Of a DNA stretch of 64,000 bases, positions 53,303-62,495 are shown in pieces. The position numbers and the translations under genes are program-made. This stretch comes from Sphingobacteriales bacterium (GTDB taxonomy: Bacteria > Bacteroidota > Bacteroidia > Chitinophagales > Chitinophagaceae): the NCBI GenBank assembly GCA_012270485.1, contig JAAXIF010000052.1, positions 1 to 64,000 of the forward strand. The letters run 5' to 3'. Numbering within the stretch: position 1 is the first letter of the stretch; each line of letters begins with the position of its first letter. The notes beneath the pieces were generated by a model. The model worked only from the letters and a program-made list of their open reading frames with translations, was not told where the DNA came from and made no database searches.

Positions 53303-56251
53303 TTAAAATTTATCAGGTAATATTTTTTGCAGAAATGCTCGATAAGCACCCGCATCTTTTTTAGTTTGAAGTATCCTTAAATTGGCCGGACTGATAATCA
53401 AAAAGCCATATTTGTCGGCACTCAACCAAGGTAGGATACGGTTAGCCGCTAAAGGCTTCACAACATCTGTATAACTCACCGCCTCACTGGCATCTTTGAA
53501 TGGACCGATCAATAAAAACTGGATTTCAGGAACCACCGGTTGTGTGGTGATGCTCAATCTGCGATTGAAATATCTTTCCTGATTAAACCTATTGAAGGCA
53601 TTTCTGGCTTCACCTACAAACATGCCGTCTACTTTATTGAGCACAACCACTGCATATTGGGTGTCGGTAGCAATAAACTCATAATCCAGTTCAATGGATT
53701 GTACCGGAGATTGTACTGCATTGGTAATATTCACACCCGGTGGTTGTTTCAAATTTTTGATGGCTGGTACAGATGCGGAACTATCTTTTCGCTGTGGAGT
53801 TGTAGAAATCACATTGGCGGGTCCGGTTAGATCAACAGAACGTGTAACTGTTTCCACGGGTCTTTCAATATTCAGTTCAGACAAATAGCTTTCAATCTCA
53901 CTTCTTCTTTTGATTACATCAATCATTGTATTGGCTTTTTCAGCCAGTGGGGATGTCGGGAAATTATTGATGAGTTGTTCCAATCTATTCACTGCAGTAC
54001 TATCCTTACGCTCTTTCACATAATAGATAGACTCGATGTACAAGAGTTGTGGTGTCCAAGCAGAACTACTCAGGGATTGCTCAGCCTGTTTTTTGGCTTT
54101 GATGGCATCATCGAATTTTCCTTCAATAAAGAGGTTGTAAATATTGGCATATAATTTTTCTTTCGGATCCTGTTGTTGATTACTGATTGTATTGCCATAC
54201 AAAAACTTACTATCTGCATATTGGCGATTGAATACCTGGGATAATGAGTCAGCTGCTTTCAGGTTATTGGTTTTGCGATAACACTGCATTAGCAAAAAAC
54301 TGGTTTCTTCAGCCTCAGCTGATTGAGGGAATCTTCTCAATAATTCTTCATACACTTCAATGGCTGAAGCATAATCATATAATTGTTGTTGAAAAATATT
54401 GCCATTATCCAATAAAGCACGAATAATAATGGTATTCGAGAGTTCCATTTGTTCCTGTGTCAGCGGAATGGCATTCATCAGAGATTCCAGGCTAAGTTCT
54501 TCTTTTTTGGGATCGGCTTTTCCATCCTGTGCTACTGAAGCCTGTGTTTGTTGTGTGGTAATAATTTTATCAAGGGCTGATTGTCTTCTCCAGTTATCTA
54601 CATTCGGTCTATTGCCCCATCTTTTACCAAACTCACTAAAGCCTCGACTTTTTAAGTTGCTATTCAGGAAATAAAAATCTGCATTGTTCGTCCCAAATAG
54701 ATCGCCGGTGTTTTTAGAATCAGCCACAAGATCTGCTCCGAAAGAAGGCTCTTCTGTTTCTTTGATGCCTCTTTCTTTCCTGATTTGTCTGAGTAGTTTT
54801 TTGAGAAAATCTGTTCGGGCATTTTCAGGCAAGGTTGCTATCTTTTGAACACTATCTTCCCGATGAATATTTTCTTCATTGATGCTGATGAGTTGTAGTG
54901 CAGGTTTACGTGTTTCGATTCTTGCTTGCTCATCATCCGGTAAAAGTCTGGCTTCAACGCTGTCGTAAAAACGAAAAGATTGACTATATGATTTTCGATC
55001 ATAATTCAAATCACCCAATAACAAAAAGCTTTTCTGTTTTTGAATGGGGTTATCACTACTGTACGCAACACTTTTCAGTAACCATTGTTGTGCGGCAGGA
55101 TAAGCTTTTCTGCTCAGTTCCAATTTAGCGGCAGCATAGTAAATGATGTCACGATACACATCATACTTATCTTTTTTTGCCATTTTCAATAACTCATTCA
55201 GATTTTCCTGAAGGGCATTGTCTTTTTCTCCGGTAGCCAATGCTGCAATATTCAATCTTGCATACACTTCCATAAACGGATCTTGTGCATTTCGAATGGC
55301 TTCAGTGAAATTTTTGATGGCATCAGCATTTCTATTAGCCTTTTCATACAGTTGTGCAGCCAAGTAATAAGTTCTAGCCTTATTCAGTTGGTTATTTCCT
55401 TTTTTCAAAGAACGAGTCAAATAAAATGCAGCACTGTCGTAGGCATTGAGTTTATAGAATAGATAAGCACTAGCTTCATCAAGTTCAGGCTGTAGACGGG
55501 CTGGGAAAAGCGCATCACTTCTTAGTAATGCAACCAAACCGGAAGCTTCTGCTATTTTATCTTGTTCAATATAGGTACGAACCATCCAGAGAAAACTTTC
55601 ATTCCTGCTGGGAAGGGTGGTGGTTATTTTCTTCCATAGATTTCTTTTTTCATTGGTAGAAATGGAAAAAACACCTCCGGCATTACTTACATTACTTCCT
55701 ATGGGCACATCATACCCATCGTCTTTTGGTGCAAATGCATAATTGATGTATTGAAATACATGCAATGCAGAGTCAAAATCTTTTCTGAAGAGATAGGCTT
55801 TACCCATCAGCAGATAGAGGTTGTCAACCCAATCACTTCTCAGATCATGCAATAAGATACCAGCAGTACATTTATACAGTACGGTATCAATTTGATCCTG
55901 GGCGGTTGTTTCAAGTTCATAATCGTAAAAAGATAGGAGTTGGGTATAATCATCCCGATGCGATTCAGTAGCCCTTTCTACAATCTCATTCATGCGCTGG
56001 TTGGCATTGAAATAATAGTTGAAATGGGTAACTGTATTGTTATAGATCCTTTTGGGAAGTGTAAATTTTTTATTGCCCGATTTTTCGGATGGCAAAGTTC
56101 GATTCTCATAAGGTTTTTCCTTTTTGAGCTCGATGGTGGTATAAGGCTGTGCAATGCTTTTTCCGGTGAAAAACAGAAAAATCACTGACAAGCATGGTAG
56201 TATAGAACGTAAAATCATCCCGGAAAATCTTATTCGCTGGTGTATCTGCAT
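53303..56251 (-). CDS. porW: Type IX secretion protein PorW/SprE
   Basis: 982 residues. After a signal region (M12 is a likely better start: MILRSILPCLSVIFLF) comes KFTLPKRIYNNTVTHFNYYFNANQRMNEIVERA and many TPR-like repeats (about 95-700), then a C-terminal Pro/Thr linker and a small terminal domain. It is thought to connect the T9SS motor or ring to client proteins and is needed for gliding in Flavobacterium. Lipoprotein cysteine is not clear here. It is upstream of the PBP1A gene by 74 bp. Confidence 0.88.
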   Translation of the reverse strand: MQIHQRIRFSGMILRSILPCLSVIFLFFTGKSIAQPYTTIELKKEKPYENRTLPSEKSGNKKFTLPKRIYNNTVTHFNYYFNANQRMNEIVERATESHRDDYTQLLSFYDYELETTAQDQIDTVLYKCTAGILLHDLRSDWVDNLYLLMGKAYLFRKDFDSALHVFQYINYAFAPKDDGYDVPIGSNVSNAGGVFSISTNEKRNLWKKITTTLPSRNESFLWMVRTYIEQDKIAEASGLVALLRSDALFPARLQPELDEASAYLFYKLNAYDSAAFYLTRSLKKGNNQLNKARTYYLAAQLYEKANRNADAIKNFTEAIRNAQDPFMEVYARLNIAALATGEKDNALQENLNELLKMAKKDKYDVYRDIIYYAAAKLELSRKAYPAAQQWLLKSVAYSSDNPIQKQKSFLLLGDLNYDRKSYSQSFRFYDSVEARLLPDDEQARIETRKPALQLISINEENIHREDSVQKIATLPENARTDFLKKLLRQIRKERGIKETEEPSFGADLVADSKNTGDLFGTNNADFYFLNSNLKSRGFSEFGKRWGNRPNVDNWRRQSALDKIITTQQTQASVAQDGKADPKKEELSLESLMNAIPLTQEQMELSNTIIIRALLDNGNIFQQQLYDYASAIEVYEELLRRFPQSAEAEETSFLLMQCYRKTNNLKAADSLSQVFNRQYADSKFLYGNTISNQQQDPKEKLYANIYNLFIEGKFDDAIKAKKQAEQSLSSSAWTPQLLYIESIYYVKERKDSTAVNRLEQLINNFPTSPLAEKANTMIDVIKRRSEIESYLSELNIERPVETVTRSVDLTGPANVISTTPQRKDSSASVPAIKNLKQPPGVNITNAVQSPVQSIELDYEFIATDTQYAVVVLNKVDGMFVGEARNAFNRFNQERYFNRRLSITTQPVVPEIQFLLIGPFKDASEAVSYTDVVKPLAANRILPWLSADKYGFLIISPANLRILQTKKDAGAYRAFLQKILPDKF

Positions 56252-56335
56252 AAAAACACTCTAAAAATACAGTTATTTCCCTTTCGGCGGCTGTGAAAAC
56301 CCAATTCATCATTACCTTTAACCTGATTTTAGTCT

Positions 56336-56731
56336 ATGGCCAACTCCGATAGTAATAATAATCTCAAACGCATCAGAAATAACTATCGTCTCGTAGTAAT
56401 GAATGATGATACGTATGAAGAAGTAGTGACTTTCAGATTATCACGCCTCAGTGTATACATCGGGATGAGTACCATATTTGTGTTACTGGTTGGACTCACC
56501 ATCGCCTTGATCGCCTTTTCGCCTTTAAAATATTATATACCGGGTTATGGAACGAGAGAAAGCAGGGCAGCACTTCAAATGCTGAAAATGAGAACAGATT
56601 CTCTTGAGCAAGCCATACGGTATAAAGAACAATATATTGATGGGGTTAAAAAAGTGTTGGCAGGGGATACACCCTCTCAACTAGATACTATTTCCTTGGC
56701 CATTCCCAAGACCGATATATCGAGCGAATAA
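56336..56731 (+). CDS. Orphan M23-type N-terminal membrane protein
   Basis: 131 residues: polar N terminus (NNLKRIRNNYRLVVMNDDTYEE), one transmembrane helix (about 40-62), IPGYGTRESRAA, and a coiled-coil to about 105. This matches the anchor and coil of membrane-bound M23/LytM proteins of Bacteroidota, but the chain stops before any peptidase domain. Its stop overlaps the next start (TAATG). Probably cotranscribed with AtpZ and AtpI-like genes. I infer loss of the peptidase domain or an adaptor role. Confidence 0.75.
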   Translation: MANSDSNNNLKRIRNNYRLVVMNDDTYEEVVTFRLSRLSVYIGMSTIFVLLVGLTIALIAFSPLKYYIPGYGTRESRAALQMLKMRTDSLEQAIRYKEQYIDGVKKVLAGDTPSQLDTISLAIPKTDISSE

Positions 56732-56949
56732 TGTCATCTGATCAACGTCCTGATAAAAACTTACTAACCTATGCTTCACTAGCCACACAGCTCATCGTGC
56801 TATTGTGTATAACCATATATGGCGGAAAGTGGGCAGATCAATATTTTAGCTTTTCAAAACCTGTATTCATCTGGCTTTTGCCCTTGCTGGCATTGTTGGG
56901 TACACTGATCAAACTGATCAGCGATACATCAGGTACATCAAAGAAATGA
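56731..56949 (+). CDS. AtpZ/AtpI-family small membrane protein
   Basis: 72 residues with two membrane helices (LATQLIVLLCITIYGGKWADQYF and VFIWLLPLLALLGTLIKLI), the profile of the F0F1 gene-1 protein AtpZ. Such proteins help assemble the ATP synthase or move Mg/Ca. Starts in the stop of the previous gene and overlaps the next by ATGA. Confidence 0.85.
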   Translation: MSSDQRPDKNLLTYASLATQLIVLLCITIYGGKWADQYFSFSKPVFIWLLPLLALLGTLIKLISDTSGTSKK

Positions 56950-57344
56950 TTATGGGAAAAAAAATCCGACCACTTGTTTTATTTTTTTTGATCATCAATG
57001 CACTCACCGTTGTGGGCGATAAACAAATTGCTGCATGGGGCATGCAACAGGATGTATTGATTGTTGCAAATATTCTATTATTCGTGTTTTCCTTGATAGG
57101 TTTATTATTGCAATTGAATGCTTCCAAAAATCCCAATCCCAATGCTATTGTGAGAGCTGTAATGGCAGGCATGGGGTTAAAACTAATTGGTTTTGCGGCG
57201 GCTTTACTTATTTATTTATCTATCGTAGGAAAAGATAAAAGTGTGTACTCCATCTATGCGGCCCTCGGTTTATACGTAGTGTATACCTGGATGGAAGTTC
57301 GTTTATTCTTAAGGCAGAACCCCAAAAAGAATGCCCGTATCTGA
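56946..57344 (+). CDS. AtpI-like four-helix membrane protein
   Basis: 132 residues with four hydrophobic helices, consistent with the AtpI/ATP synthase protein I group usually found before atpB. Identification is by context and profile, not by strong motifs. The ATP synthase structural genes themselves do not follow; the next gene is a SprT protein, overlapped by 14 bp. Confidence 0.65.
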   Translation: MIMGKKIRPLVLFFLIINALTVVGDKQIAAWGMQQDVLIVANILLFVFSLIGLLLQLNASKNPNPNAIVRAVMAGMGLKLIGFAAALLIYLSIVGKDKSVYSIYAALGLYVVYTWMEVRLFLRQNPKKNARI

Positions 57345-57963
57345 ACATCCTATGCAGGCATTGTCCTCTTTTCTTCCGGAAGGGAGTTTTGAGGAAGTAG
57401 TAGCATATATCAAACAGTATCGTGTACACCTCACTATTACGCGGAAAAGAAAATCGGTACTAGGCGATTATCGCCATGCATTCGCTGGAAAGAACCATCG
57501 CATCACTGTTAACGGTGATTTGAATCCTTATGAATTTCTCATTACACTCTTACATGAATTGGCACATCTGCTTACGTTTGAGCAATATCGTAATAGGGTA
57601 GAAGCACATGGAAAAGAATGGAAGACCTGTTATGCAAAATTGTTGTTGCACTTTATTCAATTAGGTGTTTTTCCGGAAGATATTGAACAGGCACTACATA
57701 ATTCGGTGATGAACCCTGCAGCTACCGCGAATGGTGAAACCGCTTTGTTATTGGTTCTTCGTAAGTACAATAAGCAACAAAGGGTTGGCTATGCACATGT
57801 GGCTGATATTGCTGAAGGACAACTATTTCAGATGGATAATGGGCGGGTTTTCAGACGAGGTAAGCTAAGAAGAAAAAGATATGAATGTGTAGAAGTGGCA
57901 ACCGGACTGCGTTATTCATTCAGCGCAGTGATGGAAGTTAAAATGATCTATTCAGAGTCGTAA
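57331..57963 (+). CDS. SprT-like zinc metalloprotease-family protein
   Basis: 210 residues. The zinc motif LLHELAHLLTF (HExxH) and the downstream EAHGKEWKTCYAKLL histidine match SprT-like domains, which in eukaryotes (Spartan) cut DNA-protein crosslinks. The C-terminal part is basic and strand-rich. Alternative start ATG 57352 would remove seven residues and the overlap with the previous gene. Confidence 0.87.
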   Translation: MPVSEHPMQALSSFLPEGSFEEVVAYIKQYRVHLTITRKRKSVLGDYRHAFAGKNHRITVNGDLNPYEFLITLLHELAHLLTFEQYRNRVEAHGKEWKTCYAKLLLHFIQLGVFPEDIEQALHNSVMNPAATANGETALLLVLRKYNKQQRVGYAHVADIAEGQLFQMDNGRVFRRGKLRRKRYECVEVATGLRYSFSAVMEVKMIYSES

Positions 57964-57965
57964 AA

Positions 57966-58064
57966 GGCTTTCGGCTATAAGCTAGAAGCTGCACGCCACA
58001 AGCCACACGCTACAAGCTTCAAGGTTTTATGATCACTTGCAGCGTGTAGCGTGCAGCTTGCAGC
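57966..58064. repeat. 14-unit heptad hairpin after sprT-like gene
   Basis: Starting 2 nt after the stop, 98 bp can be cut into fourteen consecutive 7-mers without a slip: AGCTGCA and AGCTTCA types on the left, one AT-rich unit (ATGATCA) as the loop, and CGTGCAG and CTTGCAG types on the right. Left and right arms are complementary over about 28 nt. The clearest example of the family in the window. Confidence 0.85.
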
Positions 58065-58069
58065 AAAAA

Positions 58070-58096
58070 AAAGCCCCGGCTTTTCCGGAGCTTTTG
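58070..58096 (-). terminator. Terminator of sucC
   Basis: On the minus strand AAGCTCCGG/CCGGGGCTT stem, 5-nt loop, and a run of T; 18 nt past the sucC stop. It abuts the heptad hairpin. Confidence 0.88.
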
Positions 58097-58113
58097 AATT
58101 TTCAAAGTTTTAA

Positions 58114-59325
58114 TTAAGCAACCGCTTTCTTCACCAGATCAGCAGCTTCGCTGAGTTCGATCGCAGATTGTACTTTCAATCCACTTTCATCGATCAGTTT
58201 CTTTGCTTCAACGGCATTGGTACCTTGTAATCTTACGATGATAGGAATTTCAATATTGCCCAATTTGTTATAAGCTTCAATCACCCCGGCAGCAACACGA
58301 TCACAACGAACGATACCACCAAAGATGTTGATCAGAATAGCTTTTACATTCGGATCTTTCATAATGATACGGAATCCGGCTTCTACTGTTTGAGCGTTTG
58401 CAGTACCTCCAACGTCCAGGAAGTTGGCCGGCTCACCGCCACTCAACTTGATCATGTCCATGGTAGCCATCGCCAAACCGGCACCGTTTACCATACATCC
58501 TACATTACCATCCAGTTTCACAAAGTTCAGGTTGTATTGTCCGGCTTCTACTTCAGTAGGATCTTCTTCTGATACATCGCGTAAAGCAGCAGTATCTGCA
58601 TGACGCATCAAAGCGTTGTCATCAATATTCATTTTACAGTCTACTGCAATGATCTTTTCATCACTGGTCTTGAACAATGGATTGATCTCTAACATGCCGC
58701 AATCCAATCCAACATAGGCATTGTACAGGTTGGTGACAAATTTCACGCAGTTTTTGAAAGCTTCCCCGCTCAGACCCAGGTTGAAAGCGATCTTACGCGC
58801 CTGGAAACCTTGTAAACCACCACCCGGGTGAACCCACTCTTTAAAGATTTTATCTGGGGTGTTATGCGCTACTTCTTCAATATCCATACCTCCCTCAGTG
58901 CTATACATGATCACGTTCATGCCCTTGGCACGATCAAGCAGGATTGATAGGTAGAATTCTTTTACTGGATTAGGACCGGGATAATACACATCCTGAGCAA
59001 TCAGGATCTTGTTTACTTTTTTACCGCTTGGACCGGTTTGGATGGTCACCAAGGTACCACCCAGAATATTTTTAGCGATGGTAGCCACATCTTCCACACT
59101 CTTAGCCACGGCCACACCACGCTGTTCTGTACCCTCAATTTTACCCTTACCACGTCCGCCGGCATGGATTTGAGCCTTTATAACAGCAAAATTATTACCG
59201 GTTTGGGTCTTAATCTGGCGATACGCCTCTTCGGCTGCCATTACTGTGTCTACCGCAATGCCTTCCTGCACCGGTACATTGTATTTTTTCAGCAATTCCT
59301 TGGCTTGATATTCGTGAAGATTCAT
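58114..59325 (-). CDS. sucC: Succinate--CoA ligase (ADP-forming) beta subunit
   Basis: 403 residues. ATP-grasp domain from MNLHEYQAKELLKKYNVPVQEG, with KAQIHAGGRGKGK, the nucleotide-binding EINPLFKTSDEK, and the C-terminal CoA-ligase flavodoxin-like domain (ILINIFGGIVRCDRVA). It makes ATP from succinyl-CoA in the TCA cycle together with SucD, which is not in the window. A TATCTTCG box lies just upstream on the minus strand. Confidence 0.96.
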   Translation of the reverse strand: MNLHEYQAKELLKKYNVPVQEGIAVDTVMAAEEAYRQIKTQTGNNFAVIKAQIHAGGRGKGKIEGTEQRGVAVAKSVEDVATIAKNILGGTLVTIQTGPSGKKVNKILIAQDVYYPGPNPVKEFYLSILLDRAKGMNVIMYSTEGGMDIEEVAHNTPDKIFKEWVHPGGGLQGFQARKIAFNLGLSGEAFKNCVKFVTNLYNAYVGLDCGMLEINPLFKTSDEKIIAVDCKMNIDDNALMRHADTAALRDVSEEDPTEVEAGQYNLNFVKLDGNVGCMVNGAGLAMATMDMIKLSGGEPANFLDVGGTANAQTVEAGFRIIMKDPNVKAILINIFGGIVRCDRVAAGVIEAYNKLGNIEIPIIVRLQGTNAVEAKKLIDESGLKVQSAIELSEAADLVKKAVA

Positions 59326-59385
59326 ACGGGAAAAATTTTTGCGAAGATAAGAGAATCAGGCATTCAGATTTAAGCCGAAATTTTA

Positions 59386-59414
59386 TTGTTGTAACATTAA
59401 TTCCCCTAATTTTA
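59386..59414 (+). promoter_or_regulatory. Candidate promoter of the YceI gene
   Basis: TTG, an 18-nt spacer, then TAATTTTA: a near match to the Bacteroidota promoter with A instead of the final G. Leader to ATG 59450 is about 30 nt. Confidence 0.45.
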
Positions 59415-59449
59415 CGATGCTTACAAAAACTGTAAAAACAAAAAACATT

Positions 59450-60010
59450 ATGAAAAAAGCATTTTTGACCTTGATGAGTGCCGTATTATTGATCGGTCTT
59501 TCTTCTTTTACGGGTGAAAACAAAAAAGCACCTATCACACTGAATGTCGTTGCTGATAAGAGCCGTGTTGACTGGATCGGTTCTAAAGCTGGCGACTATC
59601 ATACCGGTTCTTTCACTGTGAAAAGTGGACAAGTACAGGTAGAGAATGGTAAATTGACAGGTGGTAGTTTCGTAATTGATCTGGCGAACCTGAAAGTAAC
59701 AGATGGAGCCGGAGACAGATTAGCCGGTCACCTGAAGTCTGCAGACTTTTTTGATGTAGCTAAGTTTAGTGAAGCTACCTACACGATTACAGGTGTAAAC
59801 TATACCGGAGAAGGTACTTGTGAAATCAATGGTAACCTGAATATCAAAGGCGCTACTGTTGCTGTGAAATTCAATGCAAATATCCGCAGTGCAAGTGAAA
59901 AAGGTCTGTTTGGTCAGGCTTATTTCAGTGTAGACAGAACTGCATTAGGTATTTTGTACAATGGTCCTGCTAAAGATGTACAACTGGCGATTCATTTGTT
60001 TGCTAAATAA
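59450..60010 (+). CDS. YceI-family periplasmic lipid-binding protein
   Basis: 186 residues from ATG 59450 (MKKAFLTLMSAVLLIGLSSF signal). An earlier ATG at 59417 would put 11 residues before the signal. The YceI lipocalin-like barrel is seen in SRVDWIGSKAGDYHTGSF, LAGHLKSADFFDVAKFSEATYTI and GTCEINGNLNIKGATVAVKF. Members bind isoprenoids or amides in the periplasm. Single gene followed by the shared-stem terminator. Confidence 0.93.
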   Translation: MKKAFLTLMSAVLLIGLSSFTGENKKAPITLNVVADKSRVDWIGSKAGDYHTGSFTVKSGQVQVENGKLTGGSFVIDLANLKVTDGAGDRLAGHLKSADFFDVAKFSEATYTITGVNYTGEGTCEINGNLNIKGATVAVKFNANIRSASEKGLFGQAYFSVDRTALGILYNGPAKDVQLAIHLFAK

Positions 60011-60030
60011 TGATCGCAGATATGAATTAA

Positions 60031-60064
60031 AAGAGGCTGTATCAGATTTTTGATACAGCCTCTT
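60031..60064. terminator. Bidirectional terminator, same stem as 33591
   Basis: AAGAGGCTGTATCA / TGATACAGCCTCTT with loop GATTTT. The 14-bp stem is identical to that at 33591-33624. Confidence 0.92.
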
Positions 60065-60087
60065 CTTATTTAAAGTGGATCTTTCTT

Positions 60088-60129
60088 CTACTATGGGTTA
60101 TGGACCATAAGCCATGAACCATAAGCTAC
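60088..60129 (-). repeat. Heptad words after the DinB gene
   Basis: On the minus strand, directly after the DinB stop codon, six 7-nt words run in register, including TGGTTCA, TGGCTTA and TGGTCCA. The word set is nearly that of 33485-33531. The shared-stem terminator lies 23 nt further on, the same order as at the GH13 locus. Confidence 0.7.
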
Positions 60130-60639
60130 CTACAAATATCTCTCCTCAATCACCCCCTTATGATGCATCAAGTGTCCAAATAGTATAAAAGCAATTGCAT
60201 TGGCTGAAGTTTCAGTACCGCTTACAATACCTCTATGATTTAATTGTGCTTCTGTAAGTGATTCAATCAGCAGGTTGCTGGATTTTCTTACTGCTAAAAA
60301 TTCTTGTTTGATGGCATCAAAACTTCTTTTGTTGGCATCCGCATTCACTACATAATCATTTTCTTCAAAAGGAGGGAGTGGAGTAGCATCTTTTCTGGCA
60401 ATTCTTAATAAACGATAACTAAAGATTCTCTCCGTATCTGTCACATGTTGTAATACTTCCTTCAAAGTCCATTTACCCGGTGCATAAGCATAGTCTGCTT
60501 TTGATTCGGGTAAACCCGTATAAAAATTTTCAAGTACTGCGGTTAACTCTTCCAGTAATGCATGTGCATTTTGTGCTTTGGTTTGGTTGATGTATCGCTC
60601 AAAAAATGAGTTGTACTCACCGGCTTGTGGTCTACTCAT
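60130..60639 (-). CDS. DinB-superfamily protein
   Basis: 169 residues. Helical bundle with metal-ligand histidines in LKEVLQHVTDTERIFSYRLLRIAR and LFGHLMHHKGVIEERYL, the DinB_2 pattern. Probably a thiol S-transferase or a metal enzyme of unknown substrate. It follows the S8 protease gene by 6 nt on the same strand, likely one transcript. Confidence 0.87.
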   Translation of the reverse strand: MSRPQAGEYNSFFERYINQTKAQNAHALLEELTAVLENFYTGLPESKADYAYAPGKWTLKEVLQHVTDTERIFSYRLLRIARKDATPLPPFEENDYVVNADANKRSFDAIKQEFLAVRKSSNLLIESLTEAQLNHRGIVSGTETSANAIAFILFGHLMHHKGVIEERYL

Positions 60640-60645
60640 AAATAA

Positions 60646-62334
60646 TTAGTATGACTTATTCTTCTTAACGTTGGTGATCTTGGTTTCTGTAGTCGGCTTA
60701 TTCGCTTGCTGAATCCATTGTTCCGCAGTCACCATTGCATTGTAAGCATTTACAATACCTCCGGTTCTTGATAATTCAGTGAAAGGCACAATGGTGGCTT
60801 TCTCACCCGGACGGAAACAATACGCAGATGATTCAGGAATCAGTACTGATTTTTCGATAATCTGTTTTACTTGAGCAGCAGTTAACTGTGGATAATAGGA
60901 CCGTATCATAGCTGCTATACCGCTAACAATCGGAGTGGCCATACTGGTACCCTGCTGATTACCGTATTTGTTGCCTCCCGGCATCGTAGAATAAATTTTG
61001 ACACCCGGTGCAAACAAATCCACTTTCTGTTTGCCATAATTACTAAACTCGGCACTGATACTGCCGCTAATTTTTGGATCGCTACTCGCACCTACTGTAA
61101 TATAATTGCTGGCCAGTGTATTCCACTGTTGTAACCATGGATTTGGGAACACATCTTTTTCATCAATATTATCGCCATCATTACCGGATGAATGTAATAC
61201 CAGTACATCTTTCTGCTCTGCATAATGAATGGCACTGTCAACCCAATTCTTTTCAGGGGAGAATGATTTGCCAAAACTCATATTGATGACTTTGGCACCA
61301 TGATCAACTGCATAACGAATGGCGAGTGCCACATCTTTATCGTATTCATCTCCATCCGGTACCACACGTAACATCATGATGCGAACATTGTCTGCCACAC
61401 CATCAATACCGATACCGTTGTTTCGCTGAGCGGCGATCAATCCACTTACATGCGTACCGTGATCAGGGTTGGGTCCCATCACATCACCATTGCCATAAAA
61501 GCGATCACTTAAACTGTAATAATTATCTCCAATGATCTCTGCACGATAATCACGAGGTGCTTTTTCTTTCGATTCAAAAGCCGTTTTCTTGCCATCAATG
61601 TATTCCTCTAATTGAGATAATAAAACAGTATTCTTTTCTTCTGCATCCAATCCAATCATTTTCATACAGGTAAGAAAGCCCAATTTCGCTTCTTTCCCCA
61701 TTTTGCTGATCGGCTGAAATTTTTCTAGCTTCTCACAAGTATATTCCTCACATCCCATTTCCTGACGTAGGATTTTGTCATGCTTTTTTAATGCCTTGGC
61801 TGTTACCTCAACAAATATTAATTCCATTTGCTCCTCGTGACTAAAATTCATCTGGTTCAAAGCTTTTTTCCAGATAAAGAATTGCTCACGCTGTTGCTGT
61901 GTCATTTCTTCCGGATTCAGATTTGTATTTGAAAACTGATCCTTCCATCTGTGAAAAACTCTTGAACGTTCGTCGGATGCTTTTTTAATGTTTCTACCGT
62001 CTTTATTACCTAAGAAATTCCATCCATACACATCATCTACATATCCATTACCATCATCATCTTTATTATTTCCCGGAATTTCTTTTGGGTTACGCCAAAG
62101 TACCGACTTCAGGTCTTCATGGGTAGTATCAATACCTGAGTCAAGTACCGCAACAATGATAGGTTCACTTTTTTTATTGCGCTCTTTTAAAAAATCGTAG
62201 GCTTTGTATAAACTGATTCCGTAGAATGAATCTCTATGATAGTCCAGGTGAAACCAGGTCTTAGGAACCTGTTGTGCATGAAGAACCAGCACAGAAAATG
62301 GTATGGCTAATAAGCTGAGAATCCCGCGAAGCAT
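60646..62334 (-). CDS. Secreted S8 subtilase with a helical insert
   Basis: 562 residues with a Sec signal (1-20). Triad D65 (AVLDSGIDTTHEDL), H292 (DHGTHVSGL), S464 (GTSMATP), with oxyanion N385 in SSGNDGD. Between D and H is an insert of about 165 residues (about 115-280), charged and mostly helical with four cysteines (C195, C200, C223 and neighbours), far longer than in typical subtilases. No T9SS sorting domain is seen at the C terminus. Periplasmic or secreted peptidase. Confidence 0.93.
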   Translation of the reverse strand: MLRGILSLLAIPFSVLVLHAQQVPKTWFHLDYHRDSFYGISLYKAYDFLKERNKKSEPIIVAVLDSGIDTTHEDLKSVLWRNPKEIPGNNKDDDGNGYVDDVYGWNFLGNKDGRNIKKASDERSRVFHRWKDQFSNTNLNPEEMTQQQREQFFIWKKALNQMNFSHEEQMELIFVEVTAKALKKHDKILRQEMGCEEYTCEKLEKFQPISKMGKEAKLGFLTCMKMIGLDAEEKNTVLLSQLEEYIDGKKTAFESKEKAPRDYRAEIIGDNYYSLSDRFYGNGDVMGPNPDHGTHVSGLIAAQRNNGIGIDGVADNVRIMMLRVVPDGDEYDKDVALAIRYAVDHGAKVINMSFGKSFSPEKNWVDSAIHYAEQKDVLVLHSSGNDGDNIDEKDVFPNPWLQQWNTLASNYITVGASSDPKISGSISAEFSNYGKQKVDLFAPGVKIYSTMPGGNKYGNQQGTSMATPIVSGIAAMIRSYYPQLTAAQVKQIIEKSVLIPESSAYCFRPGEKATIVPFTELSRTGGIVNAYNAMVTAEQWIQQANKPTTETKITNVKKNKSY

Positions 62335-62495
62335 CGAATGTATAGTTTAACGATCAGCACAAATTTCCGTAATGATAATGAAAAATTAACCGCTGACACA
62401 TGATTTAGGAAAATCTTGGCGGGGTAAAAGGGGAGCTCAATCAGTAAGTTTTCTTTTTTTAGTTTTCCTTAACAATTTTAAAGATCAATGGAGAT

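Noticed and set aside
57966..58064. Simple terminator or IS end for the heptad hairpin
   Set aside because: A separate strong terminator follows it, there is no transposase, and the tandem 7-nt structure is not explained by either.
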